Assembly: GCF_009189165.1 (NCBI RefSeq)
Contig: NZ_CP045118.1
Location: 5,084,001 to 5,148,000 of the forward strand
DNA from: Pseudomonas sp. SCB32
GTDB taxonomy: Bacteria; Pseudomonadota; Gammaproteobacteria; Pseudomonadales; Pseudomonadaceae
Length of the DNA: 64,000 nucleotides
Direction of reading: 5' to 3'
Below, in pieces: positions 33,305-41,626 of the stretch (positions within the stretch are counted from its first letter, which is position 1; every line of letters starts with the position of its first letter). The notes under the pieces are model-generated. The model did not search any database, was not told where the DNA came from, and saw nothing but the letters and a program-made list of their open reading frames with translations. A program made the translations under genes and the position numbers.

Positions 33305-34443
33305 GGCTGCACCTCCCCATGGGCGAAGGCCGCCCGGGCGAGCTTGAGGAAGGCGTCGTGCTGGTAGCTGCCGTCGCGGTCGTCGGCGTAGCGCACGATC
33401 ACCAGTTTCTCCTCGGGGATCACGTAGAGCGCCTGCCCCCAGTGGCCGAGGGCGGCGAAGGTATCCTCCGGCGCGCTCGGCCAGGGCGCCGGCGCGCCGG
33501 CCACCGCGCGATTCAACCACCATTGGCCGCCGGGCACCGCTTCGCCGGGTTTCTCCGCCTGCGGCTTGTAGTTGGGGAATGGCGCCAGGACGAACTGCAG
33601 CCACGCCTGTGGCAGCAACTGGCGCTCCTTCCAGCGCCCGCCGCGCTGCATCAGCAAGCCGATGCGCGCCATGTCGCGGGCCGTCATGTAGGCGTAGGAC
33701 GAACCAACGAAGGTGCCGCTGGCATCACGCTCCCACACGGCCGACTGGATGCCCAGTGGCTGGAACAGCGCAGTCCAGGGGTAGTCCGCATAGGCCTGTG
33801 GTCCGACCATCTGCCTGAGGGTCGCCGAGAGCACGTTGCTGTCGCCGCTGGAATAGCGGAAGCGCTGTCCCGGGATCGCGTCGAGCGGGAAGTCGGCGGC
33901 GAATTTCGCCATGTCGTCGCGCCCACGGGTGTAGAGCATCGCCACCACCGAGGAGCGCACCGGGGCGTATTCGTAGTCTTCCTGCCAGGCCAGGCCCGAG
34001 GCCCAGTTGAGCAGGTGGCGCATGTGGATGTCGCGGTGCACTGCGAAGGGTGCGTAGTGGCTCGCCACCGGGTCGTCGAGCTGGAAGCGGCCCTCGCCGT
34101 AGGCCACCCCGAGCACGCTGGCCATCACGCTCTTGCTCATCGACCAGGCCAGGTGCGGGGTCTGCGCGCTGGTGGGGCCTGCGTAGCGTTCGTAGATCAA
34201 CTGGCCATCGCGGATCACCACCACGGCGTCGGTACGCACACCCTTGCGGGTGGCATCGTCGCGGCTGGGGAAAGCGTAGCTTTCGAAGGCCTGGACAGCG
34301 GCGCCACTGGGCGTGGCGCCGTGGGGCCAGTCGGCCTCGGGCCAGGTTTCGGCACCAAAGGCGTGGCCGCCCAGCAGGCAACTGGCGAGCGCCAGGGCAC
34401 GCAATAGCGGCCTGCGCGGGGAAAAGCGCGGGAGGGTGGGCAT
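33301..34443 (-). CDS. Serine hydrolase, class C beta-lactamase/penicillin-binding-protein-like
   Basis: 380 residues with a signal peptide and the catalytic SxxK motif in WSMSKSVMASV; a second motif Tyr appears in FRYSSGDSN, and a final GHWGQALYVIPEEKLVIVRY resembles the HxG region. These proteins of the class C fold act as esterases, peptidases or carboxypeptidases far more often than as true beta-lactamases. MPTLPRFSPRRPLL at 34443 is chosen as start because AAGAGG lies at the right distance. It is translationally coupled to the small membrane protein downstream. Confidence 0.85.
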   Translation of the reverse strand: MPTLPRFSPRRPLLRALALASCLLGGHAFGAETWPEADWPHGATPSGAAVQAFESYAFPSRDDATRKGVRTDAVVVIRDGQLIYERYAGPTSAQTPHLAWSMSKSVMASVLGVAYGEGRFQLDDPVASHYAPFAVHRDIHMRHLLNWASGLAWQEDYEYAPVRSSVVAMLYTRGRDDMAKFAADFPLDAIPGQRFRYSSGDSNVLSATLRQMVGPQAYADYPWTALFQPLGIQSAVWERDASGTFVGSSYAYMTARDMARIGLLMQRGGRWKERQLLPQAWLQFVLAPFPNYKPQAEKPGEAVPGGQWWLNRAVAGAPAPWPSAPEDTFAALGHWGQALYVIPEEKLVIVRYADDRDGSYQHDAFLKLARAAFAHGEVQP

Positions 34444-34589
34444 CGGTGGGCCTCTTGTTATCGGGTCGGCCCGCACCCTAGCACGGCGAAGATGACGAAA
34501 TAAGCGCCGATCGTGCCGAGTTCAAGGACGATTGGCGCAATCGGTCAGAGCCTGTTCACGATCTGCTGCGCATGAGCTGACTGCGACTC

Positions 34590-35375
34590 TCAGCGCGGTA
34601 CCTGGTAATCCTCCGGGCCCAACAGGTCCATGCCGCACTGCAGGTTTTCGATCCAGTAGAGGAAGGCGCTGATCATGGCCTTGCCGACAAAGGGCCGGCC
34701 GTGCTGCGGCACGATCATCTCGACGTCCATGCCACGGACCATCGAGGCCCACAGTCGGGCAACCTTGTTGGACGCCATGTAGCGGCGGTGGAAGCCTTCC
34801 ATGTGCGGCAGATGGGCGGCGAAGTCCTGCACGGGGCTCGCGTCGTCCACCAGGGAGGCGCCCATGTCGCCGGAGAAGAGGATCTTGCTCACCGGGTCGA
34901 AGACCTGGAAGTTGCCCACCGAATGCAGGAAGTGCGCGGGGATCATCTTCAGCTGGCAGCGCCCCAGTTGCACCGACTCGCCACGGTCGGGGAGCGGAAT
35001 GACCCGGTCATAGGTGGAGATGCCGTGGTTGACCGCCAGGTAGTTGGCCGTCAAGTGCGGCAGGAAGCGCGCCCAGAGCTTGGAACAGATGACCTTGGCG
35101 CGGGTGTGCAGCAACCACTTGTCGAGGGCGGCGATGATGTCCGGGTCCTGGTGCGAGGCAAAGATGTAGTCCAGGTCCTGCAGCGGGAACAGCTTGGACA
35201 GCTCGAGCGACAGCGGCGTGTAGGTCAGGTCGCCGCCCGGATCGAGCAGCAGGCGCTTCTCGTGGTCGACGATGAGGAACTGGTTGGACTGCACCCCATC
35301 GCCACTCACCAGATCGTCGAAACACAGGCACTGGTGTTTGCCGTCGTCGAACAGCACGATGGGTTCGCGTCGCAT
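34590..35375 (-). CDS. Metallo-beta-lactamase fold protein of the flavodiiron/ODP type
   Basis: 261 residues. Metal-ligand segments occur in the expected order: SHQDPDIIAAL, PAHFLHSVGNF, LFSGDMGAS and VPQHGRPF. This is the pattern of oxygen-binding di-iron proteins (the lactamase part of flavodiiron proteins without the flavodoxin domain), some of which sense or reduce oxygen. The first ligand set has Gln in place of the usual Glu (HQDPD). The start at 35375 has AGGAAA upstream. It stands alone on the minus strand. The family call is firm, the exact role is not. Confidence 0.8.
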   Translation of the reverse strand: MRREPIVLFDDGKHQCLCFDDLVSGDGVQSNQFLIVDHEKRLLLDPGGDLTYTPLSLELSKLFPLQDLDYIFASHQDPDIIAALDKWLLHTRAKVICSKLWARFLPHLTANYLAVNHGISTYDRVIPLPDRGESVQLGRCQLKMIPAHFLHSVGNFQVFDPVSKILFSGDMGASLVDDASPVQDFAAHLPHMEGFHRRYMASNKVARLWASMVRGMDVEMIVPQHGRPFVGKAMISAFLYWIENLQCGMDLLGPEDYQVPR

Positions 35376-35483
35376 GGGGAGATTTCCTGTCGAGAGAGTG
35401 GGAAAACAGTGGGTAGCCTTGCGGGTATTTCTGGGTATCACCTCAGAAACGGCCGCAAAGGCTAACCACCCCTTCCCTCGCGC

Positions 35484-36380
35484 TCACTGACCTGGATCAA
35501 GCCCCAATACCGCACGGGCTTTCTCCAGGCGCTTGGCCCGCGCAGCGCCGGCGATCGCCAGGACGCCTCGGTCGCGCTGCCAGGCTGCGGCCAACGTCGG
35601 ATCAGCCCCGGCGAACGCGGCGTCCAGTGCCGCCGACAGGCCTTCGAACTGACTGAATACCCCAGCCAGCAGCAGATGGGTTTCAGCCTGGTCGGCCGGT
35701 TGCCGGCTCACTTCCGCGCAACCGGCCAGCACGCCGACCAGGCGCAACGTCAGCTCAGCCGGCCAGCGCAGTTCAGTGCCCAGGCCGTAGAGCCAGGCGC
35801 AGATCGCCGCCAGCACATGGGTGTCTTCCAGGGTGCGGAAGGGTTTGCTGTAGGTCTCCCAGCCATCGCCGGGCAGGCGCTCGCAATGGGCGCCGTCGAG
35901 CAGCAGGCGGGCGTGGGGGATGTCCGGCAGCAGCGGCAGGGCCGGCAACGGCTCAAGCCGTGCGCCCGGCGCGCCGGCCAGCACCACGGCCATGGCCAGC
36001 CGTGGTGCTTCGCCATCGTCTTCGTCGCGCGCCGCCACCAGCCACCAGGCCGCGCGGTCGGCGGCGGTGGCGAAGTCCTTCTGGCCGTGCAGCACCAGGC
36101 CGTCCAGGCGGGTCTGCAGGTCCGCCGGACGCACGCTCTTCTTCTCGGTCACGCACAGCGCCCCCAGCCCCAGCGGCGCGGCCGGCCAGAGGGCGCGCAG
36201 GGCTGCCTGGTAGCCGGCAAGGAATGCCAGCCCCGGAGTAGCCGCGAGACGGCCGCCGAGCACCGCCAGTTCGAAACTGCCGACATGACCGGCGCGCTCG
36301 AGCAACTCGGCGAACCAGTCGTCCAGGGGGACTCCAGCGGGCAGTCGATCCTGCGGGCCGAGCAGGCATTTCCAGGACAT
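35484..36380 (-). CDS. Acyl-CoA dehydrogenase-like protein
   Basis: 298 residues, much shorter than a normal acyl-CoA dehydrogenase (about 380). Segments such as [23 protein letters not shown] and [20 protein letters not shown] recall the flavin-binding middle domain; the C-terminal helical part is reduced. It may be a degenerate dehydrogenase or a lipid-related protein. The ATG at 36380 is preferred to a GTG one codon upstream. It is divergent from olsB, so it may share phosphate or lipid-linked control. Confidence 0.65.
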   Translation of the reverse strand: MSWKCLLGPQDRLPAGVPLDDWFAELLERAGHVGSFELAVLGGRLAATPGLAFLAGYQAALRALWPAAPLGLGALCVTEKKSVRPADLQTRLDGLVLHGQKDFATAADRAAWWLVAARDEDDGEAPRLAMAVVLAGAPGARLEPLPALPLLPDIPHARLLLDGAHCERLPGDGWETYSKPFRTLEDTHVLAAICAWLYGLGTELRWPAELTLRLVGVLAGCAEVSRQPADQAETHLLLAGVFSQFEGLSAALDAAFAGADPTLAAAWQRDRGVLAIAGAARAKRLEKARAVLGLDPGQ

Positions 36381-36432
36381 CACGGCGCTCCTTCTTCAAG
36401 CCATTCGTCGTTGTCATACAAGCATCACTGCA

Positions 36433-36454
36433 CCGTCATGGCCGTGACACTGCT
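36433..36454. promoter_or_regulatory. Candidate PHO box upstream of olsBA
   Basis: CCGTCATGGCC followed by GTGACACTGCT: the first half matches six of seven positions of the PhoB half-site CTGTCAT, the second only about four. Ornithine-lipid genes are phosphate-starvation induced in pseudomonads, which supports the reading. Weak on its own. Confidence 0.35.
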
Positions 36455-36527
36455 GATTTCTAGCCTGAGCTTGCACAACAAAGCCGACCGGCCGCAACCC
36501 GCATGGCCGGCTCACGGAGGCACTCGC

Positions 36528-37283
36528 ATGAGTCAGATCGTCCTCTCCTGTGACACCCCGGCAGAACGCCGTCTCAAGGCCGTGCGTCTGCGCGGCGCCC
36601 GCGCCCTGCGCGAAGCCCAGGCCCTGCGTTACCGTGTGTTCAGCAGCGAGTTCGATGCCCAGCTCAAGGGCGCGGACCAAGGTCTGGACATGGACGACTA
36701 CGACCGCCACTGCGCCCACATCGGCGTGCGTGACCTGACTACCGGCGCGCTGGTCGCCACCACCCGCCTGCTCGACCACCGCGCCGCCCAGCGCCTGGGC
36801 CGCTTCTACAGCGAGGAAGAGTTCGCCCTCGACGGCCTGGACAACCTGCAAGGCCCGGTGCTGGAAATCGGCCGCACCTGCGTCGACCCGGACTACCGCA
36901 ACGGCGGCACCATCGCGGTGCTCTGGAGCGAGTTGGCCGAAGTCCTCAATGAAGGTGGCTACCGTTACCTGATGGGCTGCGCCAGCATCCCCATGCGCGA
37001 CGGCGGCATCCAGGCCCGCGCGGTGATGCAGCGTCTGCGCGACCGCTACCTGTGCCAGCAGAACCTGCGCGCCGAGCCGAAGACCCCGCTGCCGCCGCTG
37101 GACCTGCCGGACAACCTCACCGCCGAGCTGCCGCCGCTGCTCAAGGCCTACATGCGCCTGGGTGCGAAGATCTGCGGCGAGCCCTGCTGGGACCCGGATT
37201 TCGGCGTTGCCGACGTGTTCATCCTGCTCAAGCGCGACGAACTCTGCCCGCGCTACGCGCGCCACTTCAAGGCAGCGGTGTGA
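36528..37283 (+). CDS. olsB: L-ornithine N-alpha-acyltransferase
   Basis: 251 residues with the haemolysin-like acyltransferase (GNAT-type) fold: [59 protein letters not shown] and [19 protein letters not shown]. It transfers a 3-hydroxyacyl chain from acyl carrier protein to the alpha-amino group of ornithine to make lyso-ornithine lipid. GGAGG lies eight bases before the ATG. It is directly followed by olsA with a one-base overlap (TGATG); together they make ornithine lipids, phosphorus-free membrane lipids used when phosphate is low. Confidence 0.92.
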   Translation: MSQIVLSCDTPAERRLKAVRLRGARALREAQALRYRVFSSEFDAQLKGADQGLDMDDYDRHCAHIGVRDLTTGALVATTRLLDHRAAQRLGRFYSEEEFALDGLDNLQGPVLEIGRTCVDPDYRNGGTIAVLWSELAEVLNEGGYRYLMGCASIPMRDGGIQARAVMQRLRDRYLCQQNLRAEPKTPLPPLDLPDNLTAELPPLLKAYMRLGAKICGEPCWDPDFGVADVFILLKRDELCPRYARHFKAAV

Positions 37284-38053
37284 TGCGCAGCCTGCGCGCC
37301 TGGCTGCGCGTCGTCCGCCTGCTGCTGGTGCTGACGATGGGCCTGGCGCTGGCTTGCTTCGTCAGCCTGCTGGAACGCCTGCCCGGCCGCGACTGGATGC
37401 CCCTGCGCCAGCGCCTGACCCGCTGGTTCCTGGCACGCCTCACCGCCGCCCTGCCGTTCGAGGTGAAGGTGCACGGCGAGCCGTCCAGCCAGCCGATGCT
37501 GTGGGTTTCCAACCATGTGTCCTGGGTCGATATCCCGCTGCTCGGCGCGCTGCTGCCGCTGACCTTCCTGTCCAAGGCCGAAGTGCGCCAGTGGCCGGTG
37601 GCCGGCTGGCTGGCGGAGAAGGCCGGCACCCTGTTCATTCGCCGTGGTTCGGGCGATTCGCGAATGATCAACGCGCAACTGGCCACGCACCTGTCGCGTG
37701 GCCGCTCGCTGCTGGTCTTCCCGGAAGGCACCACCACCGATGGCCAGGGCCTGCGCACTTTCCACGGCCGCTTGATGGCCAGCGCCATCGAGGCCGGCGT
37801 ACCGGTGCAGCCGGTGGCGCTGCGCTACCGCCGCGACGGCCAGGCGTGCGAACTGGCGCCCTTCATCGGCGACGACGATCTGGTCAGCCACCTGAAGCGG
37901 TTGTTCGGCAATGATCGGGGAGTCGTGGAAATCCATCTGCTGCCGGCGCTGTCCAGCGCTCACCAGGACCGCAATCTCCTGGCGAAACAGGCGCACGCAA
38001 CGATCCACGCTGTGATCTGCGACGTACAGGAAGAGTCGGCCATAGCGGCCTGA
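37283..38053 (+). CDS. olsA: Lyso-ornithine lipid O-acyltransferase (PlsC family)
   Basis: 256 residues. An N-terminal membrane segment (VVRLLLVLTMGLALACFVSLL) is followed by the 1-acylglycerol-phosphate acyltransferase motifs NHVSWVDIP (HxxxxD), LFIRRGSG and FPEGTTTDG. In the olsBA pair it adds the second acyl chain to the hydroxyl of the first, completing ornithine lipid at the inner membrane. The ATG overlaps the olsB stop by one base. Confidence 0.9.
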   Translation: MRSLRAWLRVVRLLLVLTMGLALACFVSLLERLPGRDWMPLRQRLTRWFLARLTAALPFEVKVHGEPSSQPMLWVSNHVSWVDIPLLGALLPLTFLSKAEVRQWPVAGWLAEKAGTLFIRRGSGDSRMINAQLATHLSRGRSLLVFPEGTTTDGQGLRTFHGRLMASAIEAGVPVQPVALRYRRDGQACELAPFIGDDDLVSHLKRLFGNDRGVVEIHLLPALSSAHQDRNLLAKQAHATIHAVICDVQEESAIAA

Positions 38054-38142
38054 TCAGGAAAGAAGGCAGGCAGGAATGATGTGGAGCCCGCCGTAACCTA
38101 CGGCCGGCGGGTTCCCACTCTGACGAAACGGCTTTCAAACGG

Positions 38143-38172
38143 CACCGGGCAGCACCCTCGAGCTGCCCGGTG
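38143..38172. terminator. Hairpin between convergent olsA and the stress-protein gene
   Basis: Perfect 11-pair stem CACCGGGCAGC-N8-GCTGCCCGGTG. No long T run on either side, so termination strength is uncertain; it may serve both convergent genes. A second hairpin (38195-38218) overlaps the stop of the stress protein. Confidence 0.5.
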
Positions 38173-38204
38173 AAGCCTGAAAACAGTCTCCAGGCGCCGG
38201 AGGA

Positions 38205-39062
38205 TCAAGCCTCCGGCGGCACGACCAGGATGTCACAATCCAGCTCGCGCAGAGCGTAGTCGGCAACACTGCCGATCAGGGCACGCTTGATCCCGCCCAT
38301 ACCCCGAGTCCCCATGACCAGCAGGTCAGGCCGATGCTTGTCGACCATCCGCTGCAGCACGTTGCCCGGCAGCCCGACGGCCACCAGTTGTTCGTCGATG
38401 CGACCGTCCAACTGTTCGTCACGCAGGAAGGTCTTCAGCTCCTCCACGGCCTGGCGCGTCTCGGTGCCGACGAATTCGTCGACCCGCTCCTCGCTCACCC
38501 CGGAGTACTGCATCATGCCCTTGGCCAGCGGGCTGAAGGCGTAGACCCCACGACGCACCGCGCCGTCGAGCAGGCCCAGCGCCCCCGCGACATTCACCGC
38601 GTTGGCCGAGGCATGGGAAATGTCCAGCGCCAGCAGCAGGTCGCGGTACTCGCCGGTCGCCGGCTGGTTGACCACCAGCACCGGCAGCTCGCCAGCTCGC
38701 AGGACGCGCTCGACCGTGGTGCCGACGAAGATGTCGCGCAGCACGCTCTTGCGATGGGCACCCATCACCAGCAGTTCGACATTGCAGCTCTTGGCGGCAG
38801 CGAGAATCTGCTGATTCGGATCGCCCCGCTCGACCATCAGTTTCGGGCTGCTGCCGCCCAGTTCGGCAAGCTCGACCAGGCGCGCCTCCAGCATCATCTT
38901 GACCTGGGTCGCCTCCTGCTCGACCAGCGCAGCCGGCTGGTCCTCGTCGACCACGTAAAGCACGGTCCAGGGGCAGGCGAAGCGCTTGGCAAGTGCCGCG
39001 GCGCGATGCAGAGCCTTTTCCGAACGGCCCGACAGATCCGTTGCGACCATTAACGACTTCAT
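38205..39062 (-). CDS. Universal stress protein, tandem UspA domains
   Basis: 285 residues with two UspA domains (1-140 and 150-285). The first opens MKSLMVATDLSGRSEKAL; ATP-loop phrases occur as VMGAHRKSVLRDIFVGTTVERVLR and VMGTRGMGGIKRALIGSVADYALR (the G-x2-G-x9-G(S/T) pattern). In P. aeruginosa the syntenic protein (PA4352) is induced under low oxygen by ANR and helps anaerobic energy-stress survival. A textbook ANR site lies 64 bases upstream, so the same control is very likely. Confidence 0.9.
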   Translation of the reverse strand: MKSLMVATDLSGRSEKALHRAAALAKRFACPWTVLYVVDEDQPAALVEQEATQVKMMLEARLVELAELGGSSPKLMVERGDPNQQILAAAKSCNVELLVMGAHRKSVLRDIFVGTTVERVLRAGELPVLVVNQPATGEYRDLLLALDISHASANAVNVAGALGLLDGAVRRGVYAFSPLAKGMMQYSGVSEERVDEFVGTETRQAVEELKTFLRDEQLDGRIDEQLVAVGLPGNVLQRMVDKHRPDLLVMGTRGMGGIKRALIGSVADYALRELDCDILVVPPEA

Positions 39063-39125
39063 CTTGCAGCTCCTCTCGTCGTCCTTCAGATGTGTCTATT
39101 GCACACGCGATGGAGCGGCGGGCGG

Positions 39126-39139
39126 TTGACGCACATCAA
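39126..39139 (-). promoter_or_regulatory. ANR/FNR box
   Basis: TTGATGTGCGTCAA on the minus strand is a match to TTGAT-N4-ATCAA with one change (GTCAA). Its distance to the stress-protein start (64 bases) would place it near -41 of the promoter, the activating position. It begins only two bases past the acpH stop. Confidence 0.8.
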
Positions 39140-39140
39140 G

Positions 39141-39734
39141 TCAAGTCGGACCGTCCATCGATTCCGGCAGCGTTCTGACAAAGGCTTGCAATTCGGGATA
39201 GAACTCACGGAAATCGTGGCTCAATGGCAGGTACAAGCGCTCCAGTTCATCCCAGGCGCCCTCCAGCAGGGCCGGACGCGACAGGCGCCGGGACATCCCG
39301 GACACCACGTCCTGCAGCACCTCGAACTCCCGATAACTGCCGAGCCAGTCCTGCGCGGCCATGCGCGGTGCAATGCGGGCCAGACGCTCCGGCAAGCCGG
39401 GCGTACGGCCCAGTACACCGTAGACGCGATGGGTGAACTGCTCCAGCGGCTCCTCGGAGAAACGCCCCCAGTCGCGGGCCAGGCAATGGTCGAAGAACAC
39501 GTCCAGAAGCACGCCAGCCATGCGCCGGCGCTCCTGCGGGAAGCGCGTCTTGGCAATGTGTATCAAGGGATGACTGTCGGTGTAGGCGTCGATGCGCCGA
39601 TGCACCCGGATCGCCGCTTCGATGTCGGCCGGCCATTGCCCGGCCAGCGGCCCTTTGACGAAATCGCCGTAGAGGCTGCCGAGCAGCTGGGCGGGCCGGT
39701 CGCCGCCCAAGTGGAGATGCGCGAGGTAGTTCAT
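39141..39734 (-). CDS. acpH: Acyl carrier protein phosphodiesterase
   Basis: 197 residues matching AcpH: MNYLAHLHLGGDRPAQLLGSLYGDFVKG, HRRIDAYTDSHP, GVLLDVFFDHCLARDW. The Asp and His residues of these motifs are the metal ligands of the HD-like fold. It removes the 4'-phosphopantetheine arm from acyl carrier protein. Starting at 39734 it stands upstream of the stress protein and is not obviously co-regulated with it. Confidence 0.88.
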   Translation of the reverse strand: MNYLAHLHLGGDRPAQLLGSLYGDFVKGPLAGQWPADIEAAIRVHRRIDAYTDSHPLIHIAKTRFPQERRRMAGVLLDVFFDHCLARDWGRFSEEPLEQFTHRVYGVLGRTPGLPERLARIAPRMAAQDWLGSYREFEVLQDVVSGMSRRLSRPALLEGAWDELERLYLPLSHDFREFYPELQAFVRTLPESMDGPT

Positions 39735-39768
39735 GGGGCAGAGAGTAGCGCGGAATCGAGGCAAACCT

Positions 39769-39814
39769 GTAGGAGCGCCCAATGGGCTCGAATCGCAGGC
39801 ATGGCCCGCTCCTA
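39769..39814. repeat. REP element of the GTAGGAGC family
   Basis: GTAGGAGCGCCCAATGGGCTCGAATCGCAGGCATGGCCCGCTCCTA, an imperfect palindrome just upstream of acpH, within the 322-base gene-free stretch 39735-40056. Confidence 0.75.
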
Positions 39815-39828
39815 TGTTGCTTTCTGGG

Positions 39829-39896
39829 TCCCCGCGTTCGCGGGGATTACGCCAAGGGAGGGCAAGTCCCACCCCGTCACTCCCGCGAACGCGGGA
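39829..39896. repeat. Twin hairpin repeat TCCCCGCG-CGCGGGGA / TCCCGCG-CGCGGGA
   Basis: Two short perfect hairpins face each other 35 bases apart; the outer parts (GGGTCCCCGCGTTCGCGGGG and TCCCGCGAACGCGGGAGCCC) are mutually complementary. An extragenic repeat unlike the GTAGGAGC family. Confidence 0.65.
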
Positions 39897-40002
39897 GCCC
39901 AACAGACAGTTGCTCCTGCAACCGCACCGGAGTCCGCTCCTACGACGGTGCCAAAGGCTAATATCACCCCTGTCGATCATTACTATCGCCTCAAACGAAT
40001 TC

Positions 40003-40022
40003 ATATCGTTTTTCACCGATAT
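40003..40022. promoter_or_regulatory. Inverted repeat ATATCG-N8-CGATAT, candidate ArsR-family operator
   Basis: A perfect 6-base inverted repeat in an AT-rich patch 35 bases before the regulator start, with a TATAGT-like -10 immediately downstream and a further GATATACCG half-site. It is placed where the regulator could repress its own operon. Confidence 0.5.
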
Positions 40023-40056
40023 ATAGTTCGTCTCAACGCGATATACCGATGCGCCC

Positions 40057-40386
40057 ATGACTGAACATCCCACTCTCGATCCTGATATCGATCTCGACGA
40101 AATCTTCAAGGCCCTGGCCCATCCGGTGCGGCGCGACATGCTGCGCTGGCTCAAGGACCCGGAGCGCTACTTCGTCGAGCAGGAGCACCAATCCTTCGAG
40201 ATCGGCGTCTGCGCCGGCAAGTTCGACCAGCGCACCGGTCTGTCGCAATCCACCGTCTCCGCGCATCTGGCCACCCTCCAGCGCGCGGGCCTGGTGACCA
40301 GTCGAAAAGTCGGCCAATGGAACTTCTTCAAACGCAATGAAGAAACCATCCAGGCCTTTGTTCGCCACCTGAGCGAAGCGCTGTAA
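40057..40386 (+). CDS. ArsR-family transcriptional repressor
   Basis: 109 residues with the ArsR winged helix: IFKALAHPVRRDMLRWLKDP and TGLSQSTVSAHLATLQRAGLV. It lacks a metal-binding cysteine pair in the DNA-binding helix, so it is probably a sensor of another kind (thiol, redox or electrophile). It heads a plus-strand operon with an MFS carrier and an old yellow enzyme, which would fit sensing of electrophilic compounds. The upstream AT-rich inverted repeat is the likely operator. Confidence 0.88.
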   Translation: MTEHPTLDPDIDLDEIFKALAHPVRRDMLRWLKDPERYFVEQEHQSFEIGVCAGKFDQRTGLSQSTVSAHLATLQRAGLVTSRKVGQWNFFKRNEETIQAFVRHLSEAL

Positions 40387-40433
40387 CCCGGCTACTGCCA
40401 GCCAAGACAATTTCCACTTCCAGGAGCAGGCGC

Positions 40434-41597
40434 ATGCCCACTTCGCTTCTCGTCCTCGCTTTGTCCGCGTTTGCCATCGGCACCACGGAATTCGTGATCA
40501 TGGGCCTGTTGCCCGAGGTCGCCGGCGACCTGTCCGTGACCATCCCCGCCGCCGGCTGGCTGGTCAGCGGCTACGCCTTCAGCGTCGCCATCGGCGCGCC
40601 GATCATGGCCCTGCTCACCGCCCGCCTGCCGCGCAAGACCGCGCTGCTGATGCTCATGGGCATCTTCATCCTCGGCAACCTGCTCTGCGCGGTGGCCGCC
40701 AACTACGGCCTGCTGATGCTGGCGCGGATCATCACCGCCCTGTGTCACGGCGCCTTCTTCGGCATCGGCTCGGTGGTTGCCGCAAGCCTCGTCCCAGCCA
40801 ACCGCAAGGCGTCCGCCGTGGCCCTGATGTTCACCGGCCTGACCCTGGCCAACGTGCTCGGCGTACCGGCCGGCACCGCGCTGGGCCAGGTCGCCGGCTG
40901 GCGCTCGCCGTTCTGGGCGGTGACCTTGATCGGTGTCTTCGCGCTCATCGGCCTGTGGCGTGTGCTGCCGAAGAAACACGATGAGGAAGCGGTGGACATG
41001 CGCAAGGAATTCGCCGCACTGCGCAACGGCCCGCTGTGGCTGGCGCTGGGCACCACCGTGCTGTTCTCGGCAGCTGTCTTCGCGCTGTTCACCTACGTCG
41101 CGCCGCTGCTGGTTGAGGTCACCCAGGTTTCCCCGCGCGGCGTTACCTGGACCCTGGTGCTTATCGGCCTCGGCCTGACCCTGGGCAACATCATCGGCGG
41201 CCGCCTCGCCGACTGGCGCCTGGGCACGACCATGGCCGGTGTGTTCGCCACCATGGCCGTGGTCTCCACCCTGCTGAGCTGGACCAGCGCCTCGCTGATC
41301 CCGGCCGAGATCACCCTGTTCATCTGGGCCGCCGCCGCCTTCGCCGCCGTGCCTGCCCTGCAGGTCAACGTGGTGCGCGTCGGCGGCGCCGCGCCGAACC
41401 TCGTCGCCACCCTGAACATCGGCGCCTTCAACGTCGGCAACGCCATCGGCGCCTGGGTCGGCGGCAGCGTCATCAACCACGGCCTGGGCCTGACCCGCGT
41501 GCCCCTGGCCGGCGCCGTGCTCTCCGTACTCGCGCTGATCGCCGTGATGATCGCCTTCAGCGGCAAGCCCAACCAGACCCAAACCGTCCTCGATTGA
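40434..41597 (+). CDS. MFS exporter, DHA1 family
   Basis: 387 residues, twelve membrane helices. FAIGTTEFVIMGLLPEVAGDL at the N terminus and the loop ALLTARLPRKTALLML are typical of the arabinose/sugar efflux and drug exporter branch (AraJ/YdhP type). It should export a small molecule with protons. AGGAG at 11 bases supports the start. It lies 47 bases after the ArsR gene and 29 before the old yellow enzyme; the three form an efflux-plus-reduction operon. Confidence 0.88.
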   Translation: MPTSLLVLALSAFAIGTTEFVIMGLLPEVAGDLSVTIPAAGWLVSGYAFSVAIGAPIMALLTARLPRKTALLMLMGIFILGNLLCAVAANYGLLMLARIITALCHGAFFGIGSVVAASLVPANRKASAVALMFTGLTLANVLGVPAGTALGQVAGWRSPFWAVTLIGVFALIGLWRVLPKKHDEEAVDMRKEFAALRNGPLWLALGTTVLFSAAVFALFTYVAPLLVEVTQVSPRGVTWTLVLIGLGLTLGNIIGGRLADWRLGTTMAGVFATMAVVSTLLSWTSASLIPAEITLFIWAAAAFAAVPALQVNVVRVGGAAPNLVATLNIGAFNVGNAIGAWVGGSVINHGLGLTRVPLAGAVLSVLALIAVMIAFSGKPNQTQTVLD

Positions 41598-41626
41598 TCC
41601 TCCACCTCACGCCCCGGAGTAACGCA

